From: Linum tenue
Lineage: Eukaryota > Streptophyta > Magnoliopsida > Malpighiales > Linaceae
Length of the DNA stretch: 64,000 nt
Direction of reading: 5' to 3'
Assembly (NCBI GenBank): GCA_946122785.1
Contig: CAMGYJ010000011.1
Coordinates: 35,676,513-35,740,512 of the forward strand
Notes under the pieces: generated by a model
Told to the model about the DNA's origin: nothing
Databases searched by the model: none
What the model saw: only the letters and a program-made list of their open reading frames with translations
Position numbers and translations under genes: made by a program
Part shown: positions 46,858 to 58,399 of the stretch, piece after piece
Numbering within the stretch: the stretch's first letter is position 1
How the letters are laid out: each line of letters begins with the position of its first letter

Positions 46858-47335
46858 GAGATTTTTCCAGAAATAGCACCTTTAAAAAAATTACAAAAAT
46901 AGCACCCAGTCCATAGAAATTACAAAATAACACCCTTTTATAAAAACCGCACCTTAGAGGTGCGGTTTGATTGTGAACCGCACCCCCCATGTGCAGTTTG
47001 ATTGTAAACCGCACCCCCAATGTGCGGTTTAGCATTGTGGGCCAAAACCGCATCTTGGCCATGCGGTTTGTGTGTCTGACCTAACCAAACCGCATGGCCT
47101 AGATGCGGTCTTATGCTGACCTAGCAAAACCGCACTTTGGGGGTGCAGTTTTACTTCTCCAAAACAAATCGCACCCTCAAAGAGCAGTTTTGGCAACACA
47201 AACCGCACCCCCCCCCCCCAATGCGGTTTGTGTGTCAATTATTTCTCGACACAAAACATATAACCATGCAGATTGACAGACGTGGGGCTGCATGGCAGTT
47301 AAAAACCGCACCTCTAAGGTGCGGTCTTCATTGAC
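46858..47335. repeat. MULE-2 left terminal repeat and GTGCGGT array
   Basis: After the inverted end, about twelve ACCGCACC/GGTGCGGTTT half-sites follow from 46945 to 47330 in both orientations, including perfect hairpins such as ACCGCACCTTAGAGGTGCGGT. The motif differs from that of MULE-1. A pyrimidine-rich leader and the mudrA start at 47538 come next. Confidence 0.85.
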
Positions 47336-48014
47336 GATTTTGCCTATAAAAGACAGCCCGGGAAACCTCTTCTCTTCTGTTCTCACCTCTCCTTCTCCCT
47401 TTTCAAATTTCTATTGTAGCTCCCTTACTTCTCTAGAGTTTTTGCGGTTAACGTTAACTCGTAAGTATATTTTTTATTACTTGTCAATTGTGATTTGTAA
47501 TTTTTATGATATTAGTTGAACTACTGTTTTTTTGCAGATGGCATTCCAAAAGTTCATGCTTGGGTTACGGTGGATTGGTTACATGCAAGAGAGCGGAAAG
47601 GCGGTCACCTACGTCGGTGGCAATTTTCAGAAAATAAAGGTCACTACCAGACCGATGCTTGAAGACCTCTATCAAATATGTACTAACATTACTTGCATGG
47701 ATGGCACGAGAAGAGTTGATCATATGGTGTACCGATATCCAAACAAAGAAGGAGGGTCGTTGTGGCACGAGGAATATCTCATAACCACTTAGGATGAAGT
47801 AGATGTCATGCTCGAATTCTTGAGGTCCAACAATCTTTCCAAAGCCGAGATGTTCGTTTACACCGAGCCGGTCGTAGCCGTTGGAGGTCATTCTGGAGAC
47901 GATCAAACATCTAGTATCCATGGTGGAGGTGAATTATATGGAGATCATCCCTACCAAAGTTACCATGATCCTCATTCCTATTTTCAGTACCAAGAGCAAA
48001 GTGAAGGTCATCAT

Positions 48015-48464
48015 TAGTGATGACAATTTCAACCCGCCCCGCGGGTATTACCCGACCTGGCCCGTGATGGGGTGGGTATTACCCGACCCGCAGTAGCGTG
48101 GGGCGGGGCATGGGCATCTACTTTCGACCCGCCCTGCCCGGCCCCGTTCTAGACTCATTTTATCTCAATTTCTTACCATATCTATACATATTTCTCTTAA
48201 TTTGACTTTTCTTCAACTAGTTAGAGTCGATCTTTCAACTTGTTAGGTTCAATTATCCATTCTATTATCAATATTTTTCATTCTTAAAGTGTTTTCCCCT
48301 ACTTTTTATTGTAAAAAGTAAAATTTACTTGTATTTTTTTTAACAACATGTAAGAGTGGGTCGACCCGCCCCACCCCGTACCCGTGCGGGTTTTACCCGC
48401 CCCGACCCATAGTAGCGTGCGGCGGGGCATGGGAATTGAGGTACCCGCCCCATTGCCATCACTA
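48015..48464. mobile_element. hAT-type non-autonomous element 3, nested in MULE-2 mudrA (450 bp)
   Basis: Starts TAGTGATGACAATTTC and ends CCCCATTGCCATCACTA. Flanked by a perfect 8-bp duplication GTCATCAT (48007-48014 and 48465-48472). GC-rich ACCCGCCCC/GGGGCGGG words at both ends, AT-rich centre. Same family as element 2. It interrupts the mudrA reading frame. Confidence 0.94.
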
Positions 48465-49885
48465 GTCATCATCAATCTTTCCCGTCATATGAAGAAGAAG
48501 TTCAACCGGACCATGGCAACCAACCCTAGTACAACTTCCAATCAGGCAGCGGTAGTTTTCACAACTACCATTATGGAGCATATGAAGGTGCCTTTCATGA
48601 GATGGATCATATGGAAGATTCCCTTCCAGCACCAGTCAGTGACCCCTCCGATGAAGAAGGAGAGAACAACGTCAGTGCAGACAGTTCCGACCCTCTTGAA
48701 GGTGTTGATGATTCAGGACCAGAGTCAGACTCAGATAATGATGATGAGGTGGCTCATGACCGTTTACCAGTCCCCTACTACAATCACATTCCAGACGACA
48801 ATTGGATGGTCGACAGCGACATGGAACCCCCGGAGGTTCCAATATGAGGTCCACTCACTGGGTTTATTAAAGGCCAATAATTTGGCTCGAAGAAGGAGGT
48901 GTGGCACGCCATTGATACTGAAGCAATGACTCGGCATTTTGAATGGCACACAACTCATTCCAACACGAAAAAGGCTCATAGTCAGATGTCGTAATCATAA
49001 CGAGGGATGCAATAATAGGATTCGGGCCATCAACAGCAAGAGACACGACCATTAGGTCATATCCCGTGCGGTGAACACACACACATGTGTGTCATCCATA
49101 ACATCCCAAGGCCATCGACAGTTGAAATCTAGGGTGGTTGCTGCGGCTATCAAGCATCTAATTGAGCAAGATCTTGACCTGAAGGTGATAGTCATAATCG
49201 ATGACATTGCAAGTCGTTATGGTTATATGATTAACTATAAGAAGGCATGACATGTAAAGCAGAAAGCTCTGGCCGCTGTATTTGGTGATTGGGAAGAATC
49301 ATATGCATTCCTTCCCAGGTTGATTTTGGCATTGGAGGCGTCTAACCCTGACATTGTTTTCTCCCCTCGATACCAAGATGAAGAGATACAACCACCAGAG
49401 CCAGGTAACAAACGCCATGTCAGACGACTTGTTTGGGCATTCAAGCCATCTATTGATGGTTTTGGCTTCTGTGTCCCTGTGATCCAAGTGGATGGTACAT
49501 TCCTTGCCGGCAAATACAAGGGCACTCTGCTGATTGCCAGTGGGGCGGATGCAAACAAATAAGTCTTTCCGTTAGCCTTCGCCATTGTTGAGGGAGAGAA
49601 TACTGATAGCTATGAATGGTTTTTCCGGCAAATTCAGCTCCACGTCACTAGGAGGACGAACTTGACAATAATCTCTGATTGGCACGCCAGCATTAGAGTT
49701 GCCATCTTAGGTTTGGATCCAGCCTGAAAGTGGTCCCAAAGGTGGTGCATATGACACTTCAAGAGCAACTGGAACCATCATTTCAAGCGAAAGAAGCTTG
49801 CTGATAATTTGTGGTGGATTGGTAAGCTCTCTATTGGTTTGTTAATTTTGTCAAATAACAATATCTTATATCAAATTCAATGGTA

Positions 49886-50023
49886 CACTTGTTAGACTCT
49901 TTATAAAGAGATGCATGCCTAAAGAAATGAGGTTTTAAGCGATCCTCGGATCCCCCTTTTTCTGTCAAAAAGGTTGCGTTTCTAAGAAGATATATACCTC
50001 TTCTAAGAGTCTAACGAGAGTAG
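49886..50023. mobile_element. Small foldback element, copy 1 (in MULE-2 mudrA)
   Basis: Inverted ends GTTAGACTCTT and AAGAGTCTAAC frame a palindromic body (TATAAAGAG; AGATATATACCTCTTCTAAGAG; GATCCTCGGATCC). A near-identical copy in the opposite orientation lies at 53996-54178. Target duplication not resolved; CACT-like outermost bases are possible. Confidence 0.65.
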
Positions 50024-51564
50024 GTCGGGCTTGTTCGAATTGTAATAAATTGCCGAATTATGACTAAATTAATACTTGATTCTGATTACCTCAGCTGTTG
50101 CATACCAAGAGAAAAAATTCTAGGAGAAGATGCAGAAGATGCGCGAGTTATGCCCTGAAGGGGCACAGTGGCTGGATGGACACGACCTATCCATGTGGAC
50201 ATTTCATAAAGACGGATGTACAAGATGGGGTATGGCCACAACGAACTCATCAGAGAGTATCAATTCTGCCTACAAGGGTGTTCGGGCGCTGCCAATCTCT
50301 ACAATTGTGGAGATGAGACTTTCTGGAAAACGAATGGTTGGTTCGTCAATCGACTACACTAGGCAAGGACGAACGAGGCATAGGGAAAGGTCCATGCCAA
50401 TAAAGTCACAGAAATATTGGAGCATGACAATCGCAAGAGTAGTCGACAAAGTATAACCGTTATGAATCGGGCAACTGGCGAGTTTAGCGTGACGACCAGA
50501 CACCGTGAGGATGCTAGACGCGGGGGCCATCGCCATGAAGTTTTGGTAAATTTCAGGACAAAACTTGGTGAGTGCTCGTGCTAGAAGTATCAGGGGAGAG
50601 GGTGACCATGTTCTCATGCAATGTCTGTAATTAAAAACAGGAGCAAAGACCCCCGTCACTTCGTCAGTCCATTCTTCAATATCGACTCACTCAAAAATTG
50701 CTATGGACGGAGTTTTCGTGCATTGCCTGATGAAGATTATTGGCCGGTGTACTCAGGAAAGTTGATCATCCCGCCATTCGGACAGAGGCGTGAACCGGGT
50801 CGACCGAGGAAAAAGAGAATTCAGAACAAAATGGATCAAAGTGGAAGACCACCACGAGGCCCAAGATGATGTTCAGTATGCAGAGTTCCAGGGCATGATA
50901 AACGAAGTTGTCCAGGTCCGATTGGTCCGCAAAATCCGGGTCCTGATGTGGGGGACTCAGCTAATGCGAAATAGTTTGCAGTTTTCATTTGTTGGTACTT
51001 GTTATGTATGCACATATTGTCAGAGTTAGAGCTATGATGCTTAGAACTTTCGTGTTTGGCAAATAACCCTCAATTAACACTCAAGCCTTAAGTTAACACG
51101 ATCAAAATAGAGAAAGCCAAGTACTTAGAATGAAAATAAAAACTAAAACAACACTCAATTAAAGAAACTAAAATAGGAGGAAGGGTTTCAAGTACATATA
51201 ATTAAAACATAACTAAAAACAACACTTAAAATGATAAATCTAAAAATACATCTCAAGGAAGTCCCTGGGACTCATGGGGCTGCAAGGTTTTCTTGCTCCT
51301 TGTACGACGGCCGAAGGGGGTACCCATCGGTGGTTGCGGTGGCAAGCTTCGACGGGCCATGCTAGGGCGCTCGTCGGTGCTGTGTCGACGGCGATCCGTG
51401 GTAGGCGGCGCTTTCGGGGTCGAGCGGGGGACATCCATGCTCATACGGTGAGGGGTAGGAGGCCACGGCTGATGAGGGTGTGGAATAGGATTGAAGTCAT
51501 GATGCGCAGTCGTGGAGGAACCATTATGCCAAGTACCCGAGGAGGTTTGGGGTTCGTTGAAGAA

Positions 51565-51865
51565 GTTTGGGCGGGGATCTTGGGGGTAGATCGGGCGAGG
51601 ATCATAGTATGGTGGGCGGGGATCGGAGTATGAGATCGGGCGGGAATCATATGGGGATTGATGGTAGCTCGGAGAGGATTGATGGTAGCTCGGGCGAGGA
51701 TCATAGTATAAGCTCGGGTGGGGATCATGGTGGTAGGTCGAGCGGGGATCATGATGTGGATCTTGGGAGTGGCTCGGGCGGGGATCTTGGGAATAGCTCG
51801 GGCGGGGTTCTTGGGAGTGGCTCGGGCGGGGATCTTGATGTGAGCTCAGACCGTCACCGTGTGCC
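51565..51865 (-). repeat. Minisatellite coding DPRPSY/H units in the PMD tail
   Basis: About a dozen units of 18-36 bases with the minus-strand core GATCCCCGCCCGAGC (plus strand GCTCGGGCGGGGATC) run here without breaking the frame. They encode (D/E)PRPSY or DPRPSH units with variable linkers. A 173-codon plus-strand ORF (51567-52088) is the shadow of this repeat. Confidence 0.85.
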
Positions 51866-53995
51866 ACAACCAAGGGGGTCGACACTCTCCACGTCTCCAA
51901 CGGCCTTATCTCGGGCACATGAGGTCTTTCCTGAACCTTCTTGCTTTTCTTTCTCTCGTATGGTGGTGGGGGATGGGGGACATCAACTTGTACCGGATGT
52001 GGCACCGATGCGGGCATGGGTGGGTATCTACGATGATCACGACCCTGTGTTCTTATACAGCCGAGCAGACTGTTTGTCATTCTCTTGATGAAGCTCACAT
52101 CTTCACTGCCTATTTCATGTTTCCCATGGGTCAAATCTTTGATCCGCTCGATCCCATCAGCCTAAATGACATAAAGGTTATCTATCCATGTATGGGTCAT
52201 GATACCCCATTCTACCCACATTTGTTGGAGTGACAATATCATGAAGTTATCAGTTCTTCCATATCACGATCATTTCTGCCAACTTCGTGGGCCAATCGTG
52301 AGTACCTTGCCGACCATCTCGGTGGTGAAACGCCCTTTGACTCTTAGGGACCTCCAACGGAATGCACTGCTCCCGACCAAACTGACGAAGACATCGATCC
52401 AGCAGGTGCCACTCCACAGTCCCTAAACAAATGAGAGGGACCCTCGTGCACCATTGCCCGATATTCTCAGGGAATTGCTGTAAATGCCAATGAACGATGT
52501 TCGTCGGGTATGGATCGAATATGATCTACAAAAAAATTAGTAACTTAAGTTAAATCCGATTGGAAAAATACATGTACTTGGTGAAAAAAAGTTATAGCAC
52601 TTAGAAGTATTCTAGTTACCTCTCCTTCCCAAAGTCGCTCTAGCCTCCTCCGATACTCTACCAACTTGTGTTGGGCAAGGTTTTCGCATGTTGAGGCTCC
52701 AACCCACCTTATTAATAAGACAATAATAAAATACAATAAGCTAAAATAAGCTAAAACATAAGGAAAATTGTGTTATTAAAATCATGATGGGGTATGAGAA
52801 ATTTACCTACAACCATAAGCTTCGAGTCTTAGGGGATGATCGGGACCCCAATTCCTGTCGAGACATTAGAGCGGTGCAATCCATGGCAGATGCCCCCAAG
52901 CCCAAAATTGGACGATGAACATTACGCCGCCGATCTCCCTCACAGCCTTGAGAGATGCATTGCACAAATGGTGGTAGATATTAGCTAGGCAAGCGGATGC
53001 CCAGCTCAACTTCCCTATAGCATCCCAACTACCAAAGAGGATCCTAAGCCATCCACAACTAATTAAATTGCTCGATTTTTTGGAGAAGAACACTCCTCCT
53101 ATCATGCCTATGAGATAGACACGAGCATATCTTTCCTTCTCTAGCTCCGGACTTTCCTCGGTTAGGGGCACTCCATTTTTTTCCGGATCGTGAAGGTCCC
53201 TAAAATACTTCGTCAACCAAGTGATTGACACTTGGTGTTTCCTCAATGGTGGCAAGCGATCAGTCACATCAATGCTCCCCTTGGTTGGTACTTTCACCGC
53301 CAAAACACTGTGGAGGAAATACTGCCAACCGGTCATACCGTCACGATCCTCGGGGGGATGATCACTCACACACACCGCTTTGCCGTCGACGGGCAGATGA
53401 GCTAGGATGGCGACGTCCTTGAGTGTGATGGTGTACGCTCCTTCACGAAAGTTGAAACAATGAGTCTCCTTTCTCCATCTCTCCACCAATGTGGTGATGA
53501 GTTGGCGATCAACTTTTATGCCTACAAAATGCCTAATCGACTCCAACCGTGCCCTTTTGAGAAAGGGCAAGATAACTGGGTTCCATGGGAGCACATTGGT
53601 CGTACGCCTGTAGCGGAGTATTTGTTGTGCCTCCTAGCAAAAATTTCAACGTTATTTATGATATATTAGTAACAGTTTAGTCTTATAACTAAATTAATTA
53701 AAATTAATGATTTAATTTCGACCATAATTCTATTATAATTATATTATTAACAATCAAATTTAAGTAATTAATGGTTTTTTCCAAGATATATACATATTAT
53801 CATAAAACAAACATACTAAATTAATTGACATAAATAACATTATAAATGAATAATAATTTAAAGAGATACATACATATTCAGACATTTGAAATTAATAAAA
53901 TTCATTTAAGTACACATAAACATAAATCGCATTGGTTGTTTGGTAAGTAATTTAATCGTATTGATTGTTTTAAATAATTTAATCGAATACAATGC

Positions 53996-54178
53996 AACAC
54001 TCGTTAGACTCTTAGAAGAGGTATATATCTTCTTAGAAACACAGACTTTTTGACAGGAAAAGGGGGGATCCGAGGATCACTTAATACCCGATTTTCCTAG
54101 GAAATGAGAGGATCATGATAATCGCTTAAAACCTCATTTCCTTAGACGTGCATCTCTTTATAAAGAGTCGAAGTAAGT
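53996..54178. mobile_element. Small foldback element, copy 2 (in MULE-2 PMD gene)
   Basis: Inverse-orientation relative of the element at 49886: CTTAGAAGAGGTATATATC, GACTTTTTGACAG, GGGGATCCGAGGATC, GCTTAAAACCTCATTTCC and CTCTTTATAAAGAG occur in reverse-complement order. It is about 40 bases longer owing to an extra middle segment. It lies in a PMD intron, so probably without direct effect on coding. Confidence 0.65.
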
Positions 54179-54769
54179 GGCGCTATGTATTCCATTAAAT
54201 TATTGAAAACAACCAATACAATTAAATTATTTCAAATTTATTTTATATTCCACTAAGTACATTAGCAAAATAAAAGAAAGACAAATGATGAAGAATTGTA
54301 TGTACCTGGTGATCGTTCCAAACATCCCTTGAACGATGGTTGGGTTGGTCGTACAAGTCGGTTGGATCAATAGGTCCTTGATCCAAATAATAGCGTTGGT
54401 TGTATATATCCACGTCGTCCCCAACCTACGAGAGAATAACAACAAGGTTAGTACATAGATTAATTAAAAAGCTTATGACAAAAAAAAAATTGACCAGAAT
54501 AATGAGTACGTACCGCTTGAAATTCATCATGATAAACTCCCTCTCCTTGAAACCACTCGTCCATTTTTTCGCGAAAGTCGGACATAAATTCGGCGGGTTT
54601 TGAGTGAAAAACCAAAGAAACGTTTTCTGATGGCAGATCGGACTTAGCCCAACAGACCACTATTTCCTAGGCTTTTGGGAGGGGAGGGGTTAGAGAAATA
54701 ATTTAGAGAGAGAGAGAGAGTGTGAAGAATGGGTTGTGGTGTGAAGAAATGAGAGGGGGGGGGGGGTAT

Positions 54770-55171
54770 TTATAGTATTCAGACCGCACCCTTCAAGGGC
54801 AGTCTGGTAATTTTGGCCTCCTTGAAACCGCTCCCTTCCAATGCGGTCTGCTTTTCCCGAGGCGCTGGCCGCACCCTGGAGCAGCGGTCTGCGATCCATG
54901 GCGCGAATCGTTGAGGTGGCAAGCGGTCCGCCGCTGGATCGCCGCTGGATCCTGTGGTCTCCAAGCCCGCTCCCGAGGAAACATAGACCGCACCTTCTTG
55001 GTGTGGTTCCTAGTCTGACGTGGCGCAAAATGCACCTCCGAGGTGCGGTTTATACATAAAACGCACCTTGGAGGTGCGGTTTGATAAAAATTGTGCTAGT
55101 TTTGTAAATTTTGTGGGCTGGATGCTATTTTTGTAATTTTTTTTAATAGGTGCTATTATTGGGAAAATCCC
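54770..55171. repeat. MULE-2 right terminal repeat and GTGCGGT array
   Basis: ACCGCACC/GGTGCGGT-type half-sites run from about 54781 to 55082, more diverged in the outer copies (AGACCGCACCCTTCAAGG, GAAACCGCTCCC), then the inverted end sequence to 55171. The three short minus-strand ORFs here reflect the GC-rich array, not genes. Confidence 0.82.
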
Positions 55172-55180
55172 AATTAATTT

Positions 55181-56580
55181 ACGAACATAAGATGGTAAGA
55201 ACTAATTTATTAATGTTAAATAATTATTCATAATTGGAGTGATTATTAAATCATAAGTGTTATTATGGATGGTTATATCATCGGCAAGCTTATTATCATT
55301 TAAAAAATAGATTAATCAGAGTCAATCACACTTTATGGTGATATAAAAATAACTTTCATTTTTCCTAAATTTTCATAAAATTGCCAAGTGTACATAATGA
55401 TATATACTTGTACTTACATTTTAGGTTTGAAGATCGACTAATTATGTTTTATGTAAAATCAACTTATCCTTGTACCTTACTATCTTCAATATCTGAAAAG
55501 ATTTCTTTTGTGGCAACTTCCTATTATTAAATATTCGTAGTCTTTTGAGTATACTTTTGATGTAGGTTTATCGAACAATCATTGACAGATTATAGACTCA
55601 ACAAGCCATCAATGATTTTGATCATCCTCATAACTATATATATTTATGAATTAAGATGATTAATTAATAATTAAAATGAAAGAAGTGCCATTCCTAGATA
55701 CATAAACCTAATCTTGACATGATTTATTTTTTAATAATTTATTGTCCGTTTCTGTTAGCTGATTAATATCTTCTTTGGTTAGTTAGCTGATTATTAAGAT
55801 TTAGGGGATGGTGCAGATTATTATGTTATATTTTTCTAATTTTTACTTTTAAGAATTAAATTTACAAAACTATCATTCTTACAAACACTCATAAGGCTGG
55901 AAATTCTGAATGAAAGATGTTCTGAGGGAGAACCTTCATATAGTAATGGTACATTTTTTATGAAAACCTACATATATAAGTATTCTTTTTATTAATATTA
56001 TCAATTTGGGGTTCCAATAACCCCACCTCCATTCTACTCGGGCCTCTTCTCCTCAAATCATCAAGGTTCTAGAAAGTGAAATTTAGCTTACGCCTAGGTG
56101 CTAGATAGCGACAAAACTCTCATCTAGACCCTAGGCAGATCATTAGGTGTTCAAACGCTTCGACGCCGTCTAATTCCTCCTAGATACCGCCTATTCACAA
56201 CTTAGGTATAGTTAGGTGTGATTAATCAGAGCTAGCCGGTCTAGCAATTGAAGATGAATATTAAATAAATGGAAATAAAAAAATTGGTCAACAAAGCTCT
56301 CTGAATTGCAACGACTTCTCCCCTGCCCAAAGTTCAACGCTTGCAACTGCAATGCTTCTCATCTCCAGCTTTGATCGACATCAGTCCCACACTCTGTCCT
56401 ATTATTCGCCATGGTCGACTCCTAAACAATCAAAACCACATCTTCATATGTACTACTTCAGTTCTACTCCCATTAGTATCCAACTTAGGTCGGCCCAGCC
56501 TTGTTCCTTAATCTACACTTAAAATTGTTATGATTGCTTAAAATGCATAGACTCTGCAGCCCAGGCATCCTAGGCACTAG
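55181..56580. other. 1.4 kb AT-rich stretch, nothing coding
   Basis: No ORFs or RNA genes. 56070-56220 has CGCCTAGGTGCTAGATAGCG and CTAGGCAG-type words like those near 19745-19805, a dispersed repeat. Confidence 0.45.
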
Positions 56581-56599
56581 CCACGACCTCCAACGCCTT

Positions 56600-58398
56600 G
56601 TTGAACCTTGCAATTTATGAATAAGTCCCTTACAATCTATCTGTCTCAATCACCAGCGACTTATGGCCAAACCTAAATACCAACTTGATTCCTTCCAATA
56701 TATCTCATGCCTCGGCCTCCTCTGGGTGACATCTACCGACCTCCTTCCTCACAAATCCTAGTTTGAAATCACCATTCCATTCCAATCCCTCACCACTCCT
56801 CCCTTTGCATCTGTATTGAGCTTATAAACATCATAGTATGGTCGGTCGGGACCAGACTTGGACACCATCCATGTTCCTGAATATCCTGGTAATCTAGTAC
56901 CCAGAAAATAGCTCTAGGTATTATCTCATCTTCATCCATTTTTTTATTATTAAACACATGATTGTTTCTTTCTAACCAGAGGAACCAAAGAATCCCCACA
57001 ATCATCTCTATCTTATCTTCTGGGAATCGATCTAGAATAATGCGAAGCCATTCTATGATTAGGATAGATAGATTCTCCCCTACCTCGAAGCATCTTTCTC
57101 CACAAATGGCTCACCCAACTGTAAACAATCTCTTTGGTCATGTGTTAGAATCTCCAAGAGGTTATAGTAGGGACACCCTGGCACAGCCTTGTTCGATTTG
57201 TTCACCAAATGGCTTCTCATAAGAATTACTTCACTTTTAGTTAAACTTTTATCTTCCTCAATTTGGTCCAGAATTTAGCCATCATATTCATAGGGGAAAT
57301 ATTTGTCCGATGATTGTTCATTTCTTGAACCCTTTTCCTAATAAACTTGTAGCCAGATTTCACCGAGTATTCACCCTTAGGGCTGGGGTAATATATTTTT
57401 TCATCATAGTTACGTTAAGTGGCGGGGTTAGTCAGAGGAATCTTAACCATCTGATCAGCTACATCTTCCTACGAAAAAACTGTCTAAGCGTCTCTAGATC
57501 CCATGTATTTTTCCCTCTTGATAAATTAGCCCTGCAAACTTAACTTAAAATCAAACTTGGCATTCAGCCCCATATTATCAACCTTGAAACCTCTTTACTT
57601 GGTATAAATCTATCTCCCCACACACTAATATGGTCTCCGTTTAGCATCCTCCCATCCACCTCAGTCATTCTTCAAGCACATTTCTAACATTGCATCTAAC
57701 TCTAGCTCTCAATATGTCCATTGTAGCCTAGGATAGTATCGAGCATTTAAGAGCTTGGATACCAATGAATTTGGTCTTTTAATTAAATTCCAGACCTACT
57801 TCTCTAGCATTGGCTTGTTGAAAAGTTTTAGGTCCCGATTGACCTAGTGTATTCTGGTTTTGACTTTTGACCCCTCTCTGCCCCACCAGAAGCTCGATAT
57901 AAGACTTTGATTCTTATCCTAAATGCCTTCAACAATTAGGAACACCATCATATCATATGGTAAAGCACATGTGTTTGCGCCACTAACTTAATAAGGATCT
58001 CTTTACCGGCCTTAATTTCCAATCCATTAATTTGTTTTGATCCCTCTATTTAAAACTTGAAAATCTCACATTCTTTTATCTCCCACAAGGGTACCCAAAC
58101 CAAGATACTTCTGCTGCTTACTCAACTCTCTCATGCCCAAAGTAGCACTGGTTTCATTCCTTATATTGTCTAGCACCATTTTGCTGAAAATTTAACCTAT
58201 TGTGCGAATTCCAACTCATATTCTTTTAGGATTTGCTTCAGGTTCCTTCTTCTTGGACGGTTTCTCTAGCAAAACCCATGCTATCATCAACAAATAGAAG
58301 ATGAGAGATAGATGGTGCTTGCTTACATATTATGATTTCCTGCATTTTACCCCTATCCTCGGTTGTCTGCAACAACGCTGAAAAGCCTATGGTGACTT
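56600..58398 (-). mobile_element. Decayed LINE fragment (LINE-D)
   Basis: On the minus strand, broken frames give FSALLQTTEDRGKM and APSISHLLFVDDSMGFA (58398-58260; catalytic Asp pair kept, FADD to FVDD), then QQKYLGLGTLVGDK, SLISSFWWGREGSK, and at 57005-56790 the zf-RVT end (GILWFLWLERNNHVFNNKK). Faint RNase H coding continues to about 56600. No poly(A) or target duplication was found. Many stops and frameshifts make it the oldest of the four LINEs. Its 5' side stops where the inverted-repeat element begins. Confidence 0.75.
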
Positions 58399-58399
58399 G

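Larger units (their letters stand above)
47538..50975 (+). pseudogene. mudrA: MULE-2 mudrA-type transposase, heavily decayed
   Basis: ATG at 47538 (MAFQKFMLGLRWIGYM). The N-terminal domain is open to a TAG at about 47790, then continues in frame (DEVDVMLEFLRSNNLSKAEMF) to the hAT insertion at 48015. After the insertion the acidic linker (DPSDEEGENN, 48602-48847) follows. The zinc-finger region, lost in MULE-1, is still visible (CRNHNEGCNNRIRA ... NTHTC, near 48985-49090). The catalytic domain is at 49240-49830 with VDGTFLAGKYKG and IISDWHASI; in the second motif Arg is replaced by Trp. A TAA follows GADANK at 49560. After a foldback insert, 50130-50900 gives MWTFHKDGCTRWGMATTNSSES, a SWIM finger (CSC*KYQGRG*PCSHAM, two stops) and a CCHC knuckle (CSVCRVPGHDKRSCP). 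Many stops: clearly dead. Confidence 0.88.
51253..54585 (-). pseudogene. MULE-2 plant mobile domain (PMD) gene, decayed core, open repeat-rich tail
   Basis: Start at 54585 or 54564 (FREKMDEWFQG; MULE-1 has FRQKMDEEAL). An exon near 54430-54308 follows, and then the PMD core at about 53630-52866: LPWNPVILPFLKRARLESI, VERWRKETHCFNFREGAY, TITLKDVAILAHLPV, ERYARVYLIGMIGGVFF and WDAIGKLSWASACLANIYH. A TAA follows WIAPL at 52866. Further exons at about 52706-52617 and 52527-52240 contain stops. The last exon is open for 293 codons (52134-51253): EVGFIKRMTNSLLGC-like start, then a Pro-rich region of DPRPSYSQ/DPRPSHSQ repeats and a basic end (RRTRSKK). Function as for the MULE-1 copy; this gene is not expressible as a full protein. 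Confidence 0.82.
46858..55171. mobile_element. MULE-2: Mutator-like element with mudrA and PMD pseudogenes (8,314 bp)
   Basis: The ends are inverted: left GAGATTTTTCCAGAAATAGCACC, right the complement of GGGATTTTCCCAATAATAGCACC, both continuing to ATTACAAAAATAGCA. Flanking 9-bp duplications are AAATAATTT (46849-46857) and AATTAATTT (55172-55180), one mismatch. The content mirrors MULE-1, a plus-strand mudrA and a convergent minus-strand PMD gene, but protein similarity to MULE-1 is low (about 30% by eye at the mudrA N-terminus). A hAT-type element and two copies of a foldback sequence sit inside. Both genes carry several stops. Confidence 0.92.

Noticed and set aside
51565..51865. Regular repeats resembling a CRISPR array
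   Set aside because: Units vary in length and sequence, run in a coding frame and lie in a plant genome; it is a coding minisatellite.
51567..52088. 173-codon plus-strand ORF rich in Gly/Ser/Asp
   Set aside because: It is the antisense shadow of the PMD-tail minisatellite; it has no domain and lies opposite a recognised exon.
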